Positions 31,736-43,700 of a DNA stretch of 64,000 nt are shown here, piece by piece (position 1 is the first letter of the stretch; every line of letters begins with the position of its first letter). The notes under the pieces were generated by a model. It was not told the origin of the DNA, searched no databases, and saw only the letters and a program-made list of their open reading frames with translations. Location of the stretch: assembly GCF_032854445.1 (NCBI RefSeq), contig NC_088298.1, forward strand, positions 5,973,488 to 6,037,487, in the 5' to 3' direction. This DNA is from Liolophura sinensis (taxonomy: Eukaryota; Mollusca; Polyplacophora; Chitonida; Chitonidae). A program made the position numbers and the translations under genes.

Positions 31736-34700
31736 ACTATAAGAGGGTGTTTTTGGTTTGGTTTATATAAAGGCATGTTTGTGGTTTTGATGGAAAAGCA
31801 GTCTGGGGAAGAAAAAACAAACAGAGAGAAAATATAGGCAGGCATTGTAAACAGCACAGCAAGGTCATTCGTGACCTTGAACTTGCCAACAGCATTTAGT
31901 AGTTCTTGTATTAATTATGCAGCTTTAGAGATTTGTGTACAGTTTTCCGTGAAGGCAAGCCTACGAGATGTTGCAATGACAGCCAGTGATCAAATGAAAA
32001 TTATGCCAAATGCTTAGGATCTTGTGCAAATAGGAAACAAAGTTATAGGTGGGAAATTCTTCTTTGGGTATAATGTTGTCCTGGGAGAATATCTGATGTG
32101 AAATTTGTCAGCTTTTTCTAGCCATTTAGTTCCAGAAAATAGGCAAGCATTTAATGTGATCCTCTTGCTGTGGGTGTTAACTTGTCAAGGGAAGCAACTC
32201 TGGCTGGCCTGAGAAAATTTTTGTACGTCAGAGGGATATTGTTTTAAGACGTTTGTTTTGTTTTAAGACGTTTGTTTTATTTAGAAATCAGTTATTCAGA
32301 TGGCCTAGCGGAGTTATTTTTAATCAGTGATTTTATTTATCATTTGGTTTTATTTCTTGTAAAGTATAATTTTTTGGTTTCTTGTTTTTTTTTAGTTCTT
32401 TTATTTTAATGTTGAAACTTAGTTGTGTTGTGTTGAACTCGCGTTTGTGAAGGCAGTGGATTGGCTGGTTTGGGGTTCTACAGACAAGCCTATAGTTCAT
32501 GGTAGCAGTTTTCCTCTTTAAGTTATGTGACAAAGGGCGAAATGAGAAAATTAATCAACCGATCACCAGCAGTGTTAGTTTGTTAAATGTGAGTTTGTGT
32601 TGAGGACATCTATACTAAAACATTTTTTAACTCGGAATTCAGACAAATGAACATTAAATAGAAAAAATGAATGTTTCTCTTAAAAAATAATAAATAATTA
32701 TCTATCCATTTCCGAAGATACATGCCCTCTTAAAGGTGTAAGTTTGATTGTCATGTTTGCCGTGCGCAGGGAAAGTTACTTAATGGCTAGAGCAACATTA
32801 CATGTGGATGTCCAGAACTCCGGCAAATGACCAGAACGTGGATAAATGACCAGAACTTGGATAATGAGGACGTGACTAAATAGCTAAAATAATGCTAAAT
32901 GAATATTAAAACAATTTAGAGCTCCCACTTGTCCGTGAAATCCATGTGATGCTGTGTGCTATGATCAGAATGGTTTTTAAAGAGTGCTGGAAACAATATC
33001 TGATAGTTCGGGCAAATGATCGTTCAAGAACTCCCGTTTTCTTTAGTACAGTGTCCAAATTACCAGCTGTTTCAGAAACCTTGCTCAAATTGCTGCTCAG
33101 TTAAAGGGATGATTACACCATGGAAATTGTTTTCCGACAAAGAGACATTTTCACAAAACTCATAACTTTTTTTTTGCAAATCTCATCGCCTTATGGAAAT
33201 TGAACCTTTTCAGCATCTTTTACCAAAACAAATAACATGTAGTATGATTTAAGTAGTTTTGTGAAAGTGCACCCTGGATTCCCTATGTTGATTCAGTATA
33301 GACTGTGGCAAGTTAATCATTACTGTAACTTGTTTGTCTGTATGAACTTCCAAATACCAACTTTCTTCACTTGCAGAACATCCATCTGGTTGGGGGTTCA
33401 GTTGTCTAAGGTGTGTGTTTTGTTGTTTGTTGCCCTTTTCTTTTTTTTTCTTTTTTAGATAAAAACCATTATTTTTATGTTGTGTGAGGGAAGGTACCGT
33501 AGCTAAATCCTTGGTATTTTAAGTACTGGCAATTTTGCTCTTAATGTGGGATGGAAGACATTTTTAAGCAATTGTAAGTCAGAAAGTTTCTGTTTAGGTC
33601 AAGAATATGGGAGAGAACTTTTTCTAGTGTTTTCGGGGAATACTTTGTGTATTGAAGATAAAGACAAGTTGAAAAACCCAGAAACGTGAAAGAATAAATG
33701 GTCTTTATACACTGGTTGTTGGATTTAATTGAGCTGGCAGATGTTAACGGTAGGTGAACAGGAAGGTTTTTTTTTATTCCTTCCGCTTGCAGTCAAACAG
33801 CCGTTTCTGTTCTAGAATGATTGACTGATTTAAAATTTTGTTTAAACATCACACGTTCTTCTTTCAAATCAAATAATGTCCTCTTAAGAGGGTTTGAAAT
33901 CGGCATGATCAAGCCGTGAAATGCGGTATATATGACGGTGGCTCAGAATTTATGTCCACTGAAGTTGACTATACAGGAAAGCTTCATTGTCTTCATTGGG
34001 GTATGGAATGTAAAACCTGACTGGAAGTTTGTTCCGGACTTTGATTATGGCTCAACAACCGTCCAGTCCAAGTCAAAATAACAAGGACTGGCACTGATTT
34101 AGTGATCAATAAACTAGTCCAGGTCAAAAGTTATATTTGTAACAGACTCATTTGTTGTCCAAACCTAAGGCCAAACCAGAAAGACTGGTTTATGTCAGAG
34201 TTCAGTTTGAATTTCTGGAGTGTCTCTAAAATATCTATGAGTTGAAATCACTTACACTGGGTGGATTGGCTGAAAGTCCCTGCACAATAATTAAAAACCA
34301 AATCGGCTTCCCAAAGAGAAGTCCAAGAAATTAGTTGAGGTGATTGTCCACTTCTTTCAGTAATCCTGCAAGAATGGGATGCTAGTGTTGGTTAAGTAGG
34401 GTTGAGAGGCTATGTAGAAACATGGAAGTTTATATCTGTTGAATACAATGCATAACTATTATTTTAAGCGTCATGGCATAATTTTAACAATTTTTGGCAA
34501 AATGAAGTCAAGATTTGCACCCCCCCCCCCTTCCCCAACATTTCAAACTTGTCTTGAAAGCCATGTTTCTAATTTTTTTTTATTCTCTTGTCACAAACAT
34601 AAGTCTTGCGTCATTAAAGTATTAATTCATCAAAGTACATAATGTTATTTTGCGTCCCAGAACTTGAGTATTTACGTACTTACCCATATTGTTACCACTT

Positions 34701-34837
34701 GAGAGGTGCCATTCATTGATAAAATTTAATGGTTTGCTGGCTGTTAGCTTTATTTTCATTGCTTTAATATAATTGCCACTGACCTTGAAATCTACAGCAG
34801 CAATAGAACGTCAGAGTTATGTGACATGTTATCATTA

Positions 34838-34930
34838 GGACTTGGTGACATTTATTACTAAGACTTGGTGACATTTATTACTAAGACTTGGTGACATTTA
34901 TTACTAGGACTTGGTGACATTTATTACTGA
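34838..34930. repeat. 22-bp tandem repeat, 4 copies
   Basis: GACTTGGTGACATTTATTAC plus TA, nearly identical copies. Confidence 0.9.
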
Positions 34931-35624
34931 ATACCACATGTGGTAGTGTCAGACAGCGGGACATGGTGACGTATTCAGCATAGCAATTTTCGTACAAAGA
35001 TTCCGGACCATTTGTGACATATCATTTGAACACATTTTGGCAATGGGATAAGCAGGAGTTAAGCAAAGTGCTGTAATCGCATGCTCTAAAAGTGTGCAAG
35101 ATGTTGCAACTGCACCTGTTGTGTAGTACCCGTCTCCCCACTGCTCTCCCCCCCCCCCCCCCCTCTCTCTGCCTGTGTGGTAGGTATGGGGAGATGATCC
35201 CGGGAGAATGTGGCAGTGCACAAGAAACACCAGGTATTATCCAGGTACATGTAATTAAAACAACACAACTTTAAATCACCATATGTGTAGTTAAGAACGC
35301 TAAAGGCTGATTCACAGATTTTAATACTTAAGCACTTGGAATGGACTTTGATTTGTTTGACCGGGAACTGAGTACACAACCAATGCTCTTTAGGGCTACT
35401 TGTGAAAAGTGAGTTTTCTGGGTTGTTTTGTGGTTGGACGGTTCATTGGGTCATGTGCTATGGGGTTCTATTGATTTTGATTGCCTACCAAGAACAAATT
35501 GGGGTCTTTGCGATGTTGTGGTTGCTTGGTGGCAGTTGGATGGGGATAATTATGTACTTTTTGGACACGTCATTGGGTGGGATAATTTGATAGATTTTGG
35601 ACACTTACGGGATGGCTGGTCTGA

Positions 35625-35712
35625 CTGTTGCATTGGTTGCTGGTTGACTGTAGCATTGGCTGCTGGTTGACTGTAGCATTGGCTGCTGGTTGACTGTAGC
35701 ATTGGCTGGTTA
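35625..35712. repeat. 23-bp tandem repeat, about 3.5 copies
   Basis: Unit GCATTGGCTGCTGGTTGACT plus GTA; the last copy is shortened. Confidence 0.85.
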
Positions 35713-36327
35713 TTGTATAAGCAGTATTTCTTCATGGTTGTTGTTGTTGTTGTCTTGCATTGCCATTTGATATGTTATTGAGCTTCACATTTAGTCAGAC
35801 ATTAATTGAATACAGGATGATAATGCTCTGTAATACATGCATTAGGGATGTGTCCCAAAAGTGACAATTATCAAAATTTAAGTTATGACATCGTGAAACT
35901 TGAAATTTGTGTGTGTGAGAGAGAGAGAAAAAAATTGTAATCAGATAAAAAAAAAAATTTATTTTTGCATGTGAAAAAAAAAAAAATAAAGGTTGAAATT
36001 TATTGAATGTGTGCAGTGTGCTAGTGTGCTAGTGCCATGGCATTGGAGCGATGATGAATGATTGAGTGTGACATCTGTGGGTGAGTGTGATATTACCATA
36101 TGTACATTAATTGTAAAGAAAATAATAATTAATTGTTTGTTAATTAGATGCTTGGTAGAGGTGAGACTTATGAGTTTAAAAGTTGGAAAAAAAATTTGCT
36201 GATAGGAAAATTGTCAATTTTTTCTTCTTCGCGAGATGTAGCTGCTCTCCCCTCCCCCACCCCCACAAAGTATTAATTCTATCTCACACTGGCCTATATA
36301 ATGACATTGTGTGCATTCATTGGATGT

Positions 36328-36376
36328 AATATATATATATATATATACATCTACATTATAAATAAATATATATATA
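36328..36376. repeat. TA-rich microsatellite
   Basis: TA tract of about 8 units, then CATCTACATTATAAATAAAT and a second shorter TA tract. Confidence 0.8.
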
Positions 36377-38585
36377 CATACAAAAGCTGTAAATGTTAGA
36401 CAATAATAATAATGTCCTACTTTGTGTTAGTCAAGCCGTACATCATTATATGTTTTTTTTTTCTTTCTTTTTGGGAAAACTGTACAAATAAGGAATTAAA
36501 TTTAACCTTGAACTTTTGAACCATGCCTTGAATCTACTTGCCCCATTGATAAGGTTCCGATTGTTTTCATGTGTTTTTTGCCCCCACAATTCACTATGTC
36601 AAATATTGCTGTAAAAAGATGTACATGTATATGTCGGAGAGTGTATCGGCTTTATTTTCGTAATGGCAACTGTGAATGATGAGAGGCAAATTGATTGTTA
36701 ATACAGAAAAGTAGTTAAATCGTTTACTTTTTTTTTTTCTTTCCACGCACATTGTCACCATGTCACCCTATGTTTTGCTAGTTATATTCAAGTTGGCCTA
36801 GTTATAGTTTACTTATGGTGTATGGGATAGTCCAAAGGTGTGTAAAGTGTCTAGGAAGATTTTGACCACCAGTGGATAACTCAAGCCTGCTTATTTTAAA
36901 AAGCGTCTTTAGTGTCATCCCAGAACATGCCAGTTTGCCACCAGGAATTCAAACCCAGATATCTCCACAAACTTTTGTCTGGTTTTTGGCAAATGCTCTA
37001 TTGCACTTTTTTGTACAGGGAATGTTCTTGCAGAGTTCAGACAAAGTCAGACTGCCACCTGGACTGTAGCACAGTTGTGGTTCTCCAATCTTCTGAACAG
37101 ATATGTAAGTTATGATCATATTTAAGCTGAACTGAGCATTTCCCAGGCTGCAGGCTTCCGTTACTGTTGTCAGTGGAGTTACTTCCCTTTGCTTGGGGGG
37201 AAGTCGTCATGTTTGAAATTGAAGCTGGACAAGTTTGCTTGTTTTTATTTTATTATTTTTTTGTTTGTTAATGATATGTAGACCACAAGAAGTGGCATGA
37301 CTCCATTGCATAGGAGATTGCTTTATTTGTGAACTTGTAAATTTTTTTTTTTTTTTTTTTTTTAAATTATCATTATTGTTGGGGAACAGATTGTATATCA
37401 TTATTTGTGAATGTGACTGTCCATTATTGATGTCCTTGTATGATTTTTTTATTATTATTGTTGGGACTAGGATACATTAGGCTTTGGGATCCCAATATAC
37501 ATAATTGCAGATGTTTGATTTGATAATCCTTAAAAATTTCTTGTCATCTTACATGTAGGGCTGATTAAATTTGTTGGCATGATATTGAGATTGGAACAGG
37601 TGTGTCAACAGTCCGCAGTGGTTCTTTTCATGGGTGGGTCTATTTGTTTTTCGCCCCTAGAGGGAATGTACCCGTATGCTGTCCCCTATGAAGGTCAGTG
37701 AAGTTTCCTGACCAGGGAAATTTGACTAACCTAATTTTATGCAAAATATGATCCTTTGGACTAATTGTTGATTCTGAATGCATGGTATCATTGTCATTAA
37801 TCCAAGTTTCACAGCTGATTGCCAGACAACTGGACAAAAAAACTCATTTTTTTTCCTGATTTTTCGTGTGTGTTAAAGGAATCTGTTGCACTATTTTTAT
37901 TCGCGACCCTTTTTTACAAAATTATTCCTGCCTGGAATCCCGCCCCTTAACTAAAAAAAAAAATGCAGGAATTTGACAAGTCAAATAAAGAGCCTGGTTT
38001 GTCAATTTTATTTAAAGAAATGTAACTGCCCATTACCACCTTCAAGAAAGTTGGACAGTTTTAACTTCACTTCTTCGTGAATTTTTTTTTCTTTTTTGGC
38101 TCACGGTGGTCTTTTTGTATTTTTTCATTTAAAGAATTCCCATGTGTCAACATCAGCTTTATCACAGATCAGAAGTATGTTTGATGAATTATTATTACAC
38201 TGTTGCTTGCTGCAGTCCATTTATGTAACCTTTGACCCTACACTTCAATATCCAGATTTGGGTAGATTGAGATCTGGTATCTGGTCTAGATACAAGTAAA
38301 CATAACCATAGATTAAGAAAAACGGAAATTTGAATGAGCTTTTGAAGCCGTCGGATCTAAGGTGAAACTTCGATGAAAATGTTTCTTGTAGGACTCACTG
38401 ACGAGCCCGATCATACAGCTATGCATTGTAAAGGAAGGCTAATCTGGCTGTAGAAAAAGAAAAGATCGTTGATTTCTGGTCGGGATTAGGAGGTTTTCGC
38501 AAGTTTCCTCTCCCGGCGACGTAGTATGCCATAATACACGTAGGCCTCTGCCAAGGGCGTTTAAATCTTCATCAATATATATAGG

Positions 38586-38597
38586 TGTGTGGGTGTG

Positions 38598-38663
<66 letters not shown>

Positions 38664-38664
38664 T
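38586..38664. repeat. compound GT/TA/CA microsatellite with inverted ends
   Basis: GTGTGTGGGTGTGTATATG, then about 25 TA units, then TATACACACACACATA. The GT-rich left arm and CA-rich right arm are mutually complementary, so the tract can fold. Overlapping reading frames of Tyr-Ile repeats are by-products. Confidence 0.9.
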
Positions 38665-39176
38665 ACTGATGGCTGTGAAATATGGGCCAGGCCTTTAGCC
38701 TGTTTATTCAATAGCCTGGCCCAAACGCAGGTTGGCACTGATGTAAGTATCCTTGGCATTGATTCACTTATCAGTCAGCCAATCAAAGCCTGCCTTGTAT
38801 ATATATATATATGTACGTAATCGGAGTACTATGAAATGGACTGCACGCAGCGATTGGTTCCAGGCTTCCCTCATTTGCATATGTGTTTTCTCCTATTGTT
38901 ATTGAGCTTGATAACTTGTTTATTTCTGGGATTGCCTTGTCAATAAAGGCCATTCAAAACATATGCCTGGTTTTGTAGTGATTTCTTTTTACGAGTACCC
39001 TAATTTCATCTTCTCTAACATGCATGGGATTTGTGCCATGTTACACGCTCCTCGAGACTTCATCAAGAGCTTTGAACTTGCTTGTCTTTCAATCACTGAA
39101 ACACACGAGGTGTGGGTTCAAACCCGATATTGATCTGCGAATATGAAGATTCGTCCAATCTCCCTGCTTGTGGAGG

Positions 39177-39182
39177 CCTTAG
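39177..39182. repeat. target site duplication, left copy (CCTTAG)
   Basis: CCTTAG abuts the left terminal inverted repeat of the hAT-like element; the same six bases follow the right terminus at 43168-43173. Confidence 0.85.
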
Positions 39183-39196
39183 CAGACCTGTGCACC
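39183..39196. repeat. hAT left terminal inverted repeat
   Basis: CAGACCTGTGCACC, perfect complement of 43154-43167. Confidence 0.9.
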
Positions 39197-39542
39197 TTCC
39201 GTATTTTGCCGTATTTTTCCGAATTTTACTCGATATTACGAAATTACGGTAGCTGCCTTTAAACTACGATTTTGCTGAAGGCAAGAGTACGGAATCTGTA
39301 AATTTAAATCTTATAAGCTTAATGGGACTGATGTGTGTGAAAGAGCGACTTTTCTACTGTTCCAACTCGATATTTTGCGCCGCTTGTTTGCTGGATGGTA
39401 GGGCCTACGTGATAGCAGCCTGTCAGCTACTACATAACTTTGAAATCAAGCGCTTACATCGGCTGTTTCCGACCACGCGAATGTCCGGTATTGACGTGCG
39501 CATGCGCAGTCACCAGGTCATCCTGCGGCATGAACTGAGAAA

Positions 39543-42500
39543 ATGGATGAGGCGGGAAGCTGTCAAAGTCGGCGTGAATCTGTCAAACGGACTGGCGATG
39601 TGATCCGTAATACCGACACATCGTTATCAAAGAAAAAATGTCAAGAATTCCTATCAGCATACAGCCAGAAATGGCCGTGCATTATCAAGTCTCAAAAAGG
39701 GCAAGGATTCGCATTTTGCAAAATTTGCAGATGTGACCTCTCCATAGCACATGGCGGAGGAAATGACATCTCCCGGCACTGCAAGTCCGACAAGCACACC
39801 AAAATAGTGTTATGTATGACTATTTAACGTCTTCATGTACTGTTAGTCTGCGGACCTTTGTGAAAGCATAACAGGCCCTATTATATATGTACAGCGCGGA
39901 CCTGGTTGAAAGCACCTTGTTCAATGCTCTGTTTATTTAACTGGCTGTACATTGGCTGTTAATTCTGTGTCTAAAAATAGTTGAATAGTTGAATTAAAAG
40001 GCATGACCATTTTCCTTTTTTCTCATTTCGCTTCGAATTTTTCTCTTTCGCTTTCAGTACATGTAGTTCAATTTACAACAACTACAACACCTGTTGTAAG
40101 AGTCTAGCTGTTTTGCAAACCACTTTAGCGAAATAAAACTCCACTAGGCTAGCTATAGATAGTTGCAGACTTAAATAAATATATCGCCAGTTTCCATGCT
40201 TTTATCAATTATCAAATTATTACACACAGACGCGCGATGAAAATAGATCTTTCAGTGCTGTGGTCTTGATGAGGCCATGTAATGGAACGGTTAGATGATT
40301 TTTAAATATTGATTTATGACTTCCAAAGCATACATTTACAGTTTGTACCCTCATAACATAGCTAATTTTATGTTTAACCAAAACCCAAGTCTTTGAATAC
40401 GCCAGAATAAAAAAAAACAGTGAAAAAAAACAACTAAATAAATAAATTTATAAAGGGATACTTTGATATGAAAAGTGTGCTCGTTTGGAAAATATTTTGA
40501 ATGGTAATTATTAATTATTTTTTTTACCTTGCAAAAATATTAAACTGTGCTTATTGGAAAGGTACCAAAAAAAACGGTGAAAGGCTCTTTTAAACAATTT
40601 TTGATTCATGATAATATTCAGCACAGATAATGTAATTTGCACTTCTGATTTATTCATTCAATCATTGCAAGGAATATAAGGATGGTCTAGTTCTGTCTAC
40701 AGGAATTATTTTTTTTTTATTTGACACTTAAATTACATGTACAGTAGGTCTCATGCCTAAAAAAACGTATCCATGAGTATCTGATGTAGGCCTATTAATT
40801 ATTATGTCTCATTTTTGTTGTAAAGAGATCAGCATTTTAGTATCACTATGTCTTAAAAATAATGTACTAAAAATGGGTAGTGTGACATAGGCCTACTTAT
40901 GTAGAACAATAATCTTTAAAACGTGTATGCTATATAAAATAACATTAATGTTCTGAAGTGTTCATTCTAAGACGACCTATTTTTCTCTTCTCTGTTTCAG
41001 TGTCTGTAACTCGAGCGGAGGCTCTGATGTGCCAGATGATAGTACACCATAACTTGCCATTGGCTTCTGCCGATACACTAGTAGAAGGCTTCAAGCTAAT
41101 GTTCCCAGATAGCACAGTTGCTGGACAGATGCGATGTGGAAGAAAGAAGGCGACTGCATGTGTTAAATCATTAGCAAGTGCCCAGGAGGAGAAACTGTCT
41201 CTGAGGTTAAAGAACACAGCTTTTACTGTTTCAACAGATGGTAGCAATGATAATTCCAGCAAGCAATTTCCACTTGTGATTAGGTCTGTTGATCCATCAA
41301 CTGGACTTGTAAACTCGGAGCTGCTGTGCCTTCCTATTTGCAAAGGCCGTGCAACAGGAGAGAATATTTTCCATTTACTGAATTTGGAAATTCTTAGCTG
41401 GACCAATTGCCTGGCTCTAGCCACTGACAATGCCCCTGTGATGACTGGAAAGAAAAATGGTGTTTTTGCATTTATAAAGAAACAGCATGAAAATGTGTAT
41501 TTAGCAGGACGTTGCCTACATCTAGTACATATTGCAGCTAAAAAAGGATTCAAATGTTTGCCAGATGTTGCTGATGTCCTTCAAGACATCTGGTACTACT
41601 TTCAAAAAAGTGAAAAAAGACAACATGACTTTGGAACTATCCAACAACTAAGTGACAGTGATCAAAAGAAGATGCTTAAGCATGTTTGCACTAGATGGCT
41701 AAGCATAGGTCGGTGCTTAGAAAGATTATTACTCAATTGGGATGCATTAAAAGAGTTTTTTAAATCTGAAAAGGAGACCCAACAGAAGAAACTGAAGCCA
41801 AACACGAAGGAGTCCACAGAATCCTATGCCACCAAAAAAGTTGAAAACATCCTTAAATTTGTCAAGTCTCCAACAAATAAGTTGTATGTTCTCTTTCTTA
41901 ACTACACCCTCAAGATGTTTGATCCAGTGCTGGTTGGCCTACAATCAGATGAGCCAAAAATTCACATCCTGCAGAGGTCTTTGGTGAAGTTGATAAAGAC
42001 TGTAATGGTTCGTTTTATCAAACCTAAAGCAATGAAAGATAATGTCCTGGAGGTTGACTATAAGACTGGTAGTAATCAGAAGGATGATAAAGACTTGATC
42101 ATTGGTCAGGCAGCAACTACTTTCATTAGTGAGTCGGATAAGAATAGACTAAGAGAGAGTCGGGTGAAGCAGTTCTATAGTGACGTGAAAACTTACTTCA
42201 TAACCGTCTGCAACTACCTCGTGGATAAGTTACCAGTAAATGACATTTACCTTAAACATGCTGAGGTTGCTGATGCAAAACTACAACATGCTTCTAGCCT
42301 GGAGGATCTGAACTTCTTTTTAGAGAAATTTCCAGCTCTTATTCCCCAAGACTGTAGTATTGACCAAATAGTAGAAGAGTTTGCAGTCTATCAATGTTCT
42401 GATATATCTAATTGCATGCTATCTGACAGGATGGACAGTACCTGGGCAGAGATTGGGAAACTAAAAGATGAAGATGGTATTGTAGTGATGGAAAATTTAT

Positions 42501-42730
42501 CAGTTGTGATGCGGGGAATGTTGACAATTCCTCACAGTAATGCTCACTGTGAGAGGATATTCTCTACAGTCAGGAAGAACAGGACAGATCAACGTGCTTC
42601 TATGGGAGATGACACACTGGAATCTCTCCTCATGATCAAATCACAGCCAGGACATCCATTTGATTCTACAAATCAACTGTCACCATCTGTGTTGTCCAAA
42701 CTCAAACACTCTTACTATGAATCTAACTAA
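39543..42730 (+). CDS. hAT-like transposase, two exons, intact (666 aa)
   Basis: Exons 39543-39813 and 41001-42730, joined through donor GTATGA and acceptor TCTGTTTCAG with matching phase 1; total 2001 nt, 666 residues plus TAA. The ATG has a good context (AAAATGG). Exon 1 encodes a BED-like zinc finger: FCKICRCD (Cys59, Cys62) and SRHCKSDKH (His79, His85) for DNA binding. Exon 2 encodes the RNase-H-like hAT catalytic region, with TDGSNDN and ATDNAPVMTGKKNG, and the C-terminal hAT dimerisation block with NAHCERIFSTVRKNRTDQRA. The exon 1 donor is weak by consensus but the only one that keeps the frame. It could be a domesticated gene, but the flanking inverted repeats argue for a transposon. 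Confidence 0.85.
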
Positions 42731-43153
42731 AACAAATCAAAACAAACACTTTCTAACAGTGGACAATAAGCAACTTTATTGGTCTGATCATATAAATCTT
42801 GGCTTCCCAACATATACATGTGTGTAACTGAATAATATATTGCTCTTCGTTAATATTATAATTTAAATTGAGATTTTATGTGTTTGTATTTTTTCCCATT
42901 GCTCACTCATCACAGATGAATCCAGGAATTTTACTCAAGTCCTGTATTTGATATTTATATCATTTTACGATTTTCATGGTGTACAGCACTCAAAAAGCTG
43001 GATATTGTAAGTCTAACAGTAGTGTTGTACAAGAGTCATTCAGAAGGACGTGACAAGTTCCTGTATTCATCCGTGCATACATTAGTAAAAATACTGAAAG
43101 TTCCTGGAAAATACTGAAAACTCCACCCAGAATAATGAAAGGGGGTTTGCTGT

Positions 43154-43167
43154 GGTGCACAGGTCTG
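43154..43167. repeat. hAT right terminal inverted repeat
   Basis: GGTGCACAGGTCTG, followed by the right target duplication CCTTAG at 43168-43173. Confidence 0.9.
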
Positions 43168-43300
43168 CCTTAGTGACAATAAGCGTTCCATCGTCTTCTG
43201 GAACGGCAGATCCAGGGTCAGTCCTCTGCTTGTGGAGGCCTTAGTGACAATAAGCGTTCCATCGTCTTCTGGAGCGGCAGATCCAGGGTCAGTCCTGAGT
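43168..43300 (+). repeat. 72-bp direct duplication containing the hAT empty site
   Basis: A segment from CTGCTTGTGGAGGCCTTAGTG to GATCCAGGGTCAGTCCT is present twice. The first copy is split by the hAT element (left end about 39163-39182, rest 43168-43225); the second is uninterrupted from 43226. Confidence 0.85.
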
Positions 43301-43560
43301 TGGGTCACACCAAAGACCTTAAAAGAGAAAGTTGTTGCTTCATCGCTTGGCGGTTTGTATTAAGGAGGTATTGCAACACCTGGTTGACCCGTATCAGTAT
43401 AATTTCTCAGGTGGGTCGGCTTACTTGCCTTCGGTAAGTCGTCTCAGTGAAGGAGCACTAGAAAAGAGAGCGGTGGAAATCCGTCCTGTAACAAGGAGAT
43501 TACATGAACTCTAAGGACTCCTTCGTTAAGTACGACATTAAGCACTCGCTCATAAAAATT
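43240..43560 (+). mobile_element. SINE family B copy
   Basis: Altered head ending TCTGGAGCGGCAGATCCAGGGTC, then GTTGACCCGTATCAGTATAA, TTCGGTAAGTCGTCTCAGTG and AAGTACGACATTAAGCACTC. Parts of the body differ from the consensus (AAGGAGGTATTGCAACACC). Confidence 0.8.
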
Positions 43561-43700
43561 TGGACTTGATATTTTGACTTTTAATAGACGTTTACAAAAT
43601 TGTGAATAAAATGATCCGATTTCATTTAGTTTTTCAAATGCACATATTTCACAACCATATAGAATAATAGGTGCAAAAGTCAAAGTCCCAGTTAGAGGTC
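43545..43700 (-). pseudogene. non-LTR retrotransposon (LINE) reverse-transcriptase tail, fragment
   Basis: The minus-strand frame encodes APIILYGCEICAFEKLNEIG and SFYSQFCKRLLKVK. This matches the (L/I)LYGxE(V/I)W(G) and HxxFCKxLLxxK pattern found after the catalytic part of LINE reverse transcriptases. Only about 50 residues remain. The fragment abuts the end of a SINE B copy. Confidence 0.6.

Larger units (their letters stand above)
29557..38990 (+). other. long gene-free, SINE-free stretch after the LARP4 stop
   Basis: 9.4 kb with no recognised exon, no SINE A or B, and no transposase. AATAAA signals occur at 29582, 29753, 33693 and 38942 among others. It holds a T run (30311), C runs (34519, 35150), short tandem repeats (34838, 35625), TA tracts (36330, 38599) and A runs (35948, 35978). 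It may be a long 3' UTR of the LARP4-like gene, at least in part; this cannot be decided from sequence alone. Open frames here are short and unrecognised. Confidence 0.5.
39183..43167 (+). mobile_element. complete hAT-like DNA transposon (3985 bp)
   Basis: The ends are perfect 14-bp inverted repeats CAGACCTGTGCACC (39183-39196 and complement at 43154-43167), flanked by the 6-bp duplication CCTTAG. It encloses an intact two-exon transposase on the + strand. The same host sequence without the insertion (CTTGTGGAGGCCTTAGTGAC) lies at 43229-43248 in a tandem copy, which confirms the borders. Most described hAT elements make 8-bp duplications; the six seen here are exact. Intact ends and frame suggest recent mobility. 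Confidence 0.88.

Noticed and set aside
38439-38820. Open frames with Tyr-Ile repeats
   Set aside because: Translation of the TA/CA microsatellite on both strands.
40945-41553. 202-codon minus-strand open frame
   Set aside because: It lies fully opposite the hAT transposase exon 2 and has no recognisable motif; a shadow of the real frame.
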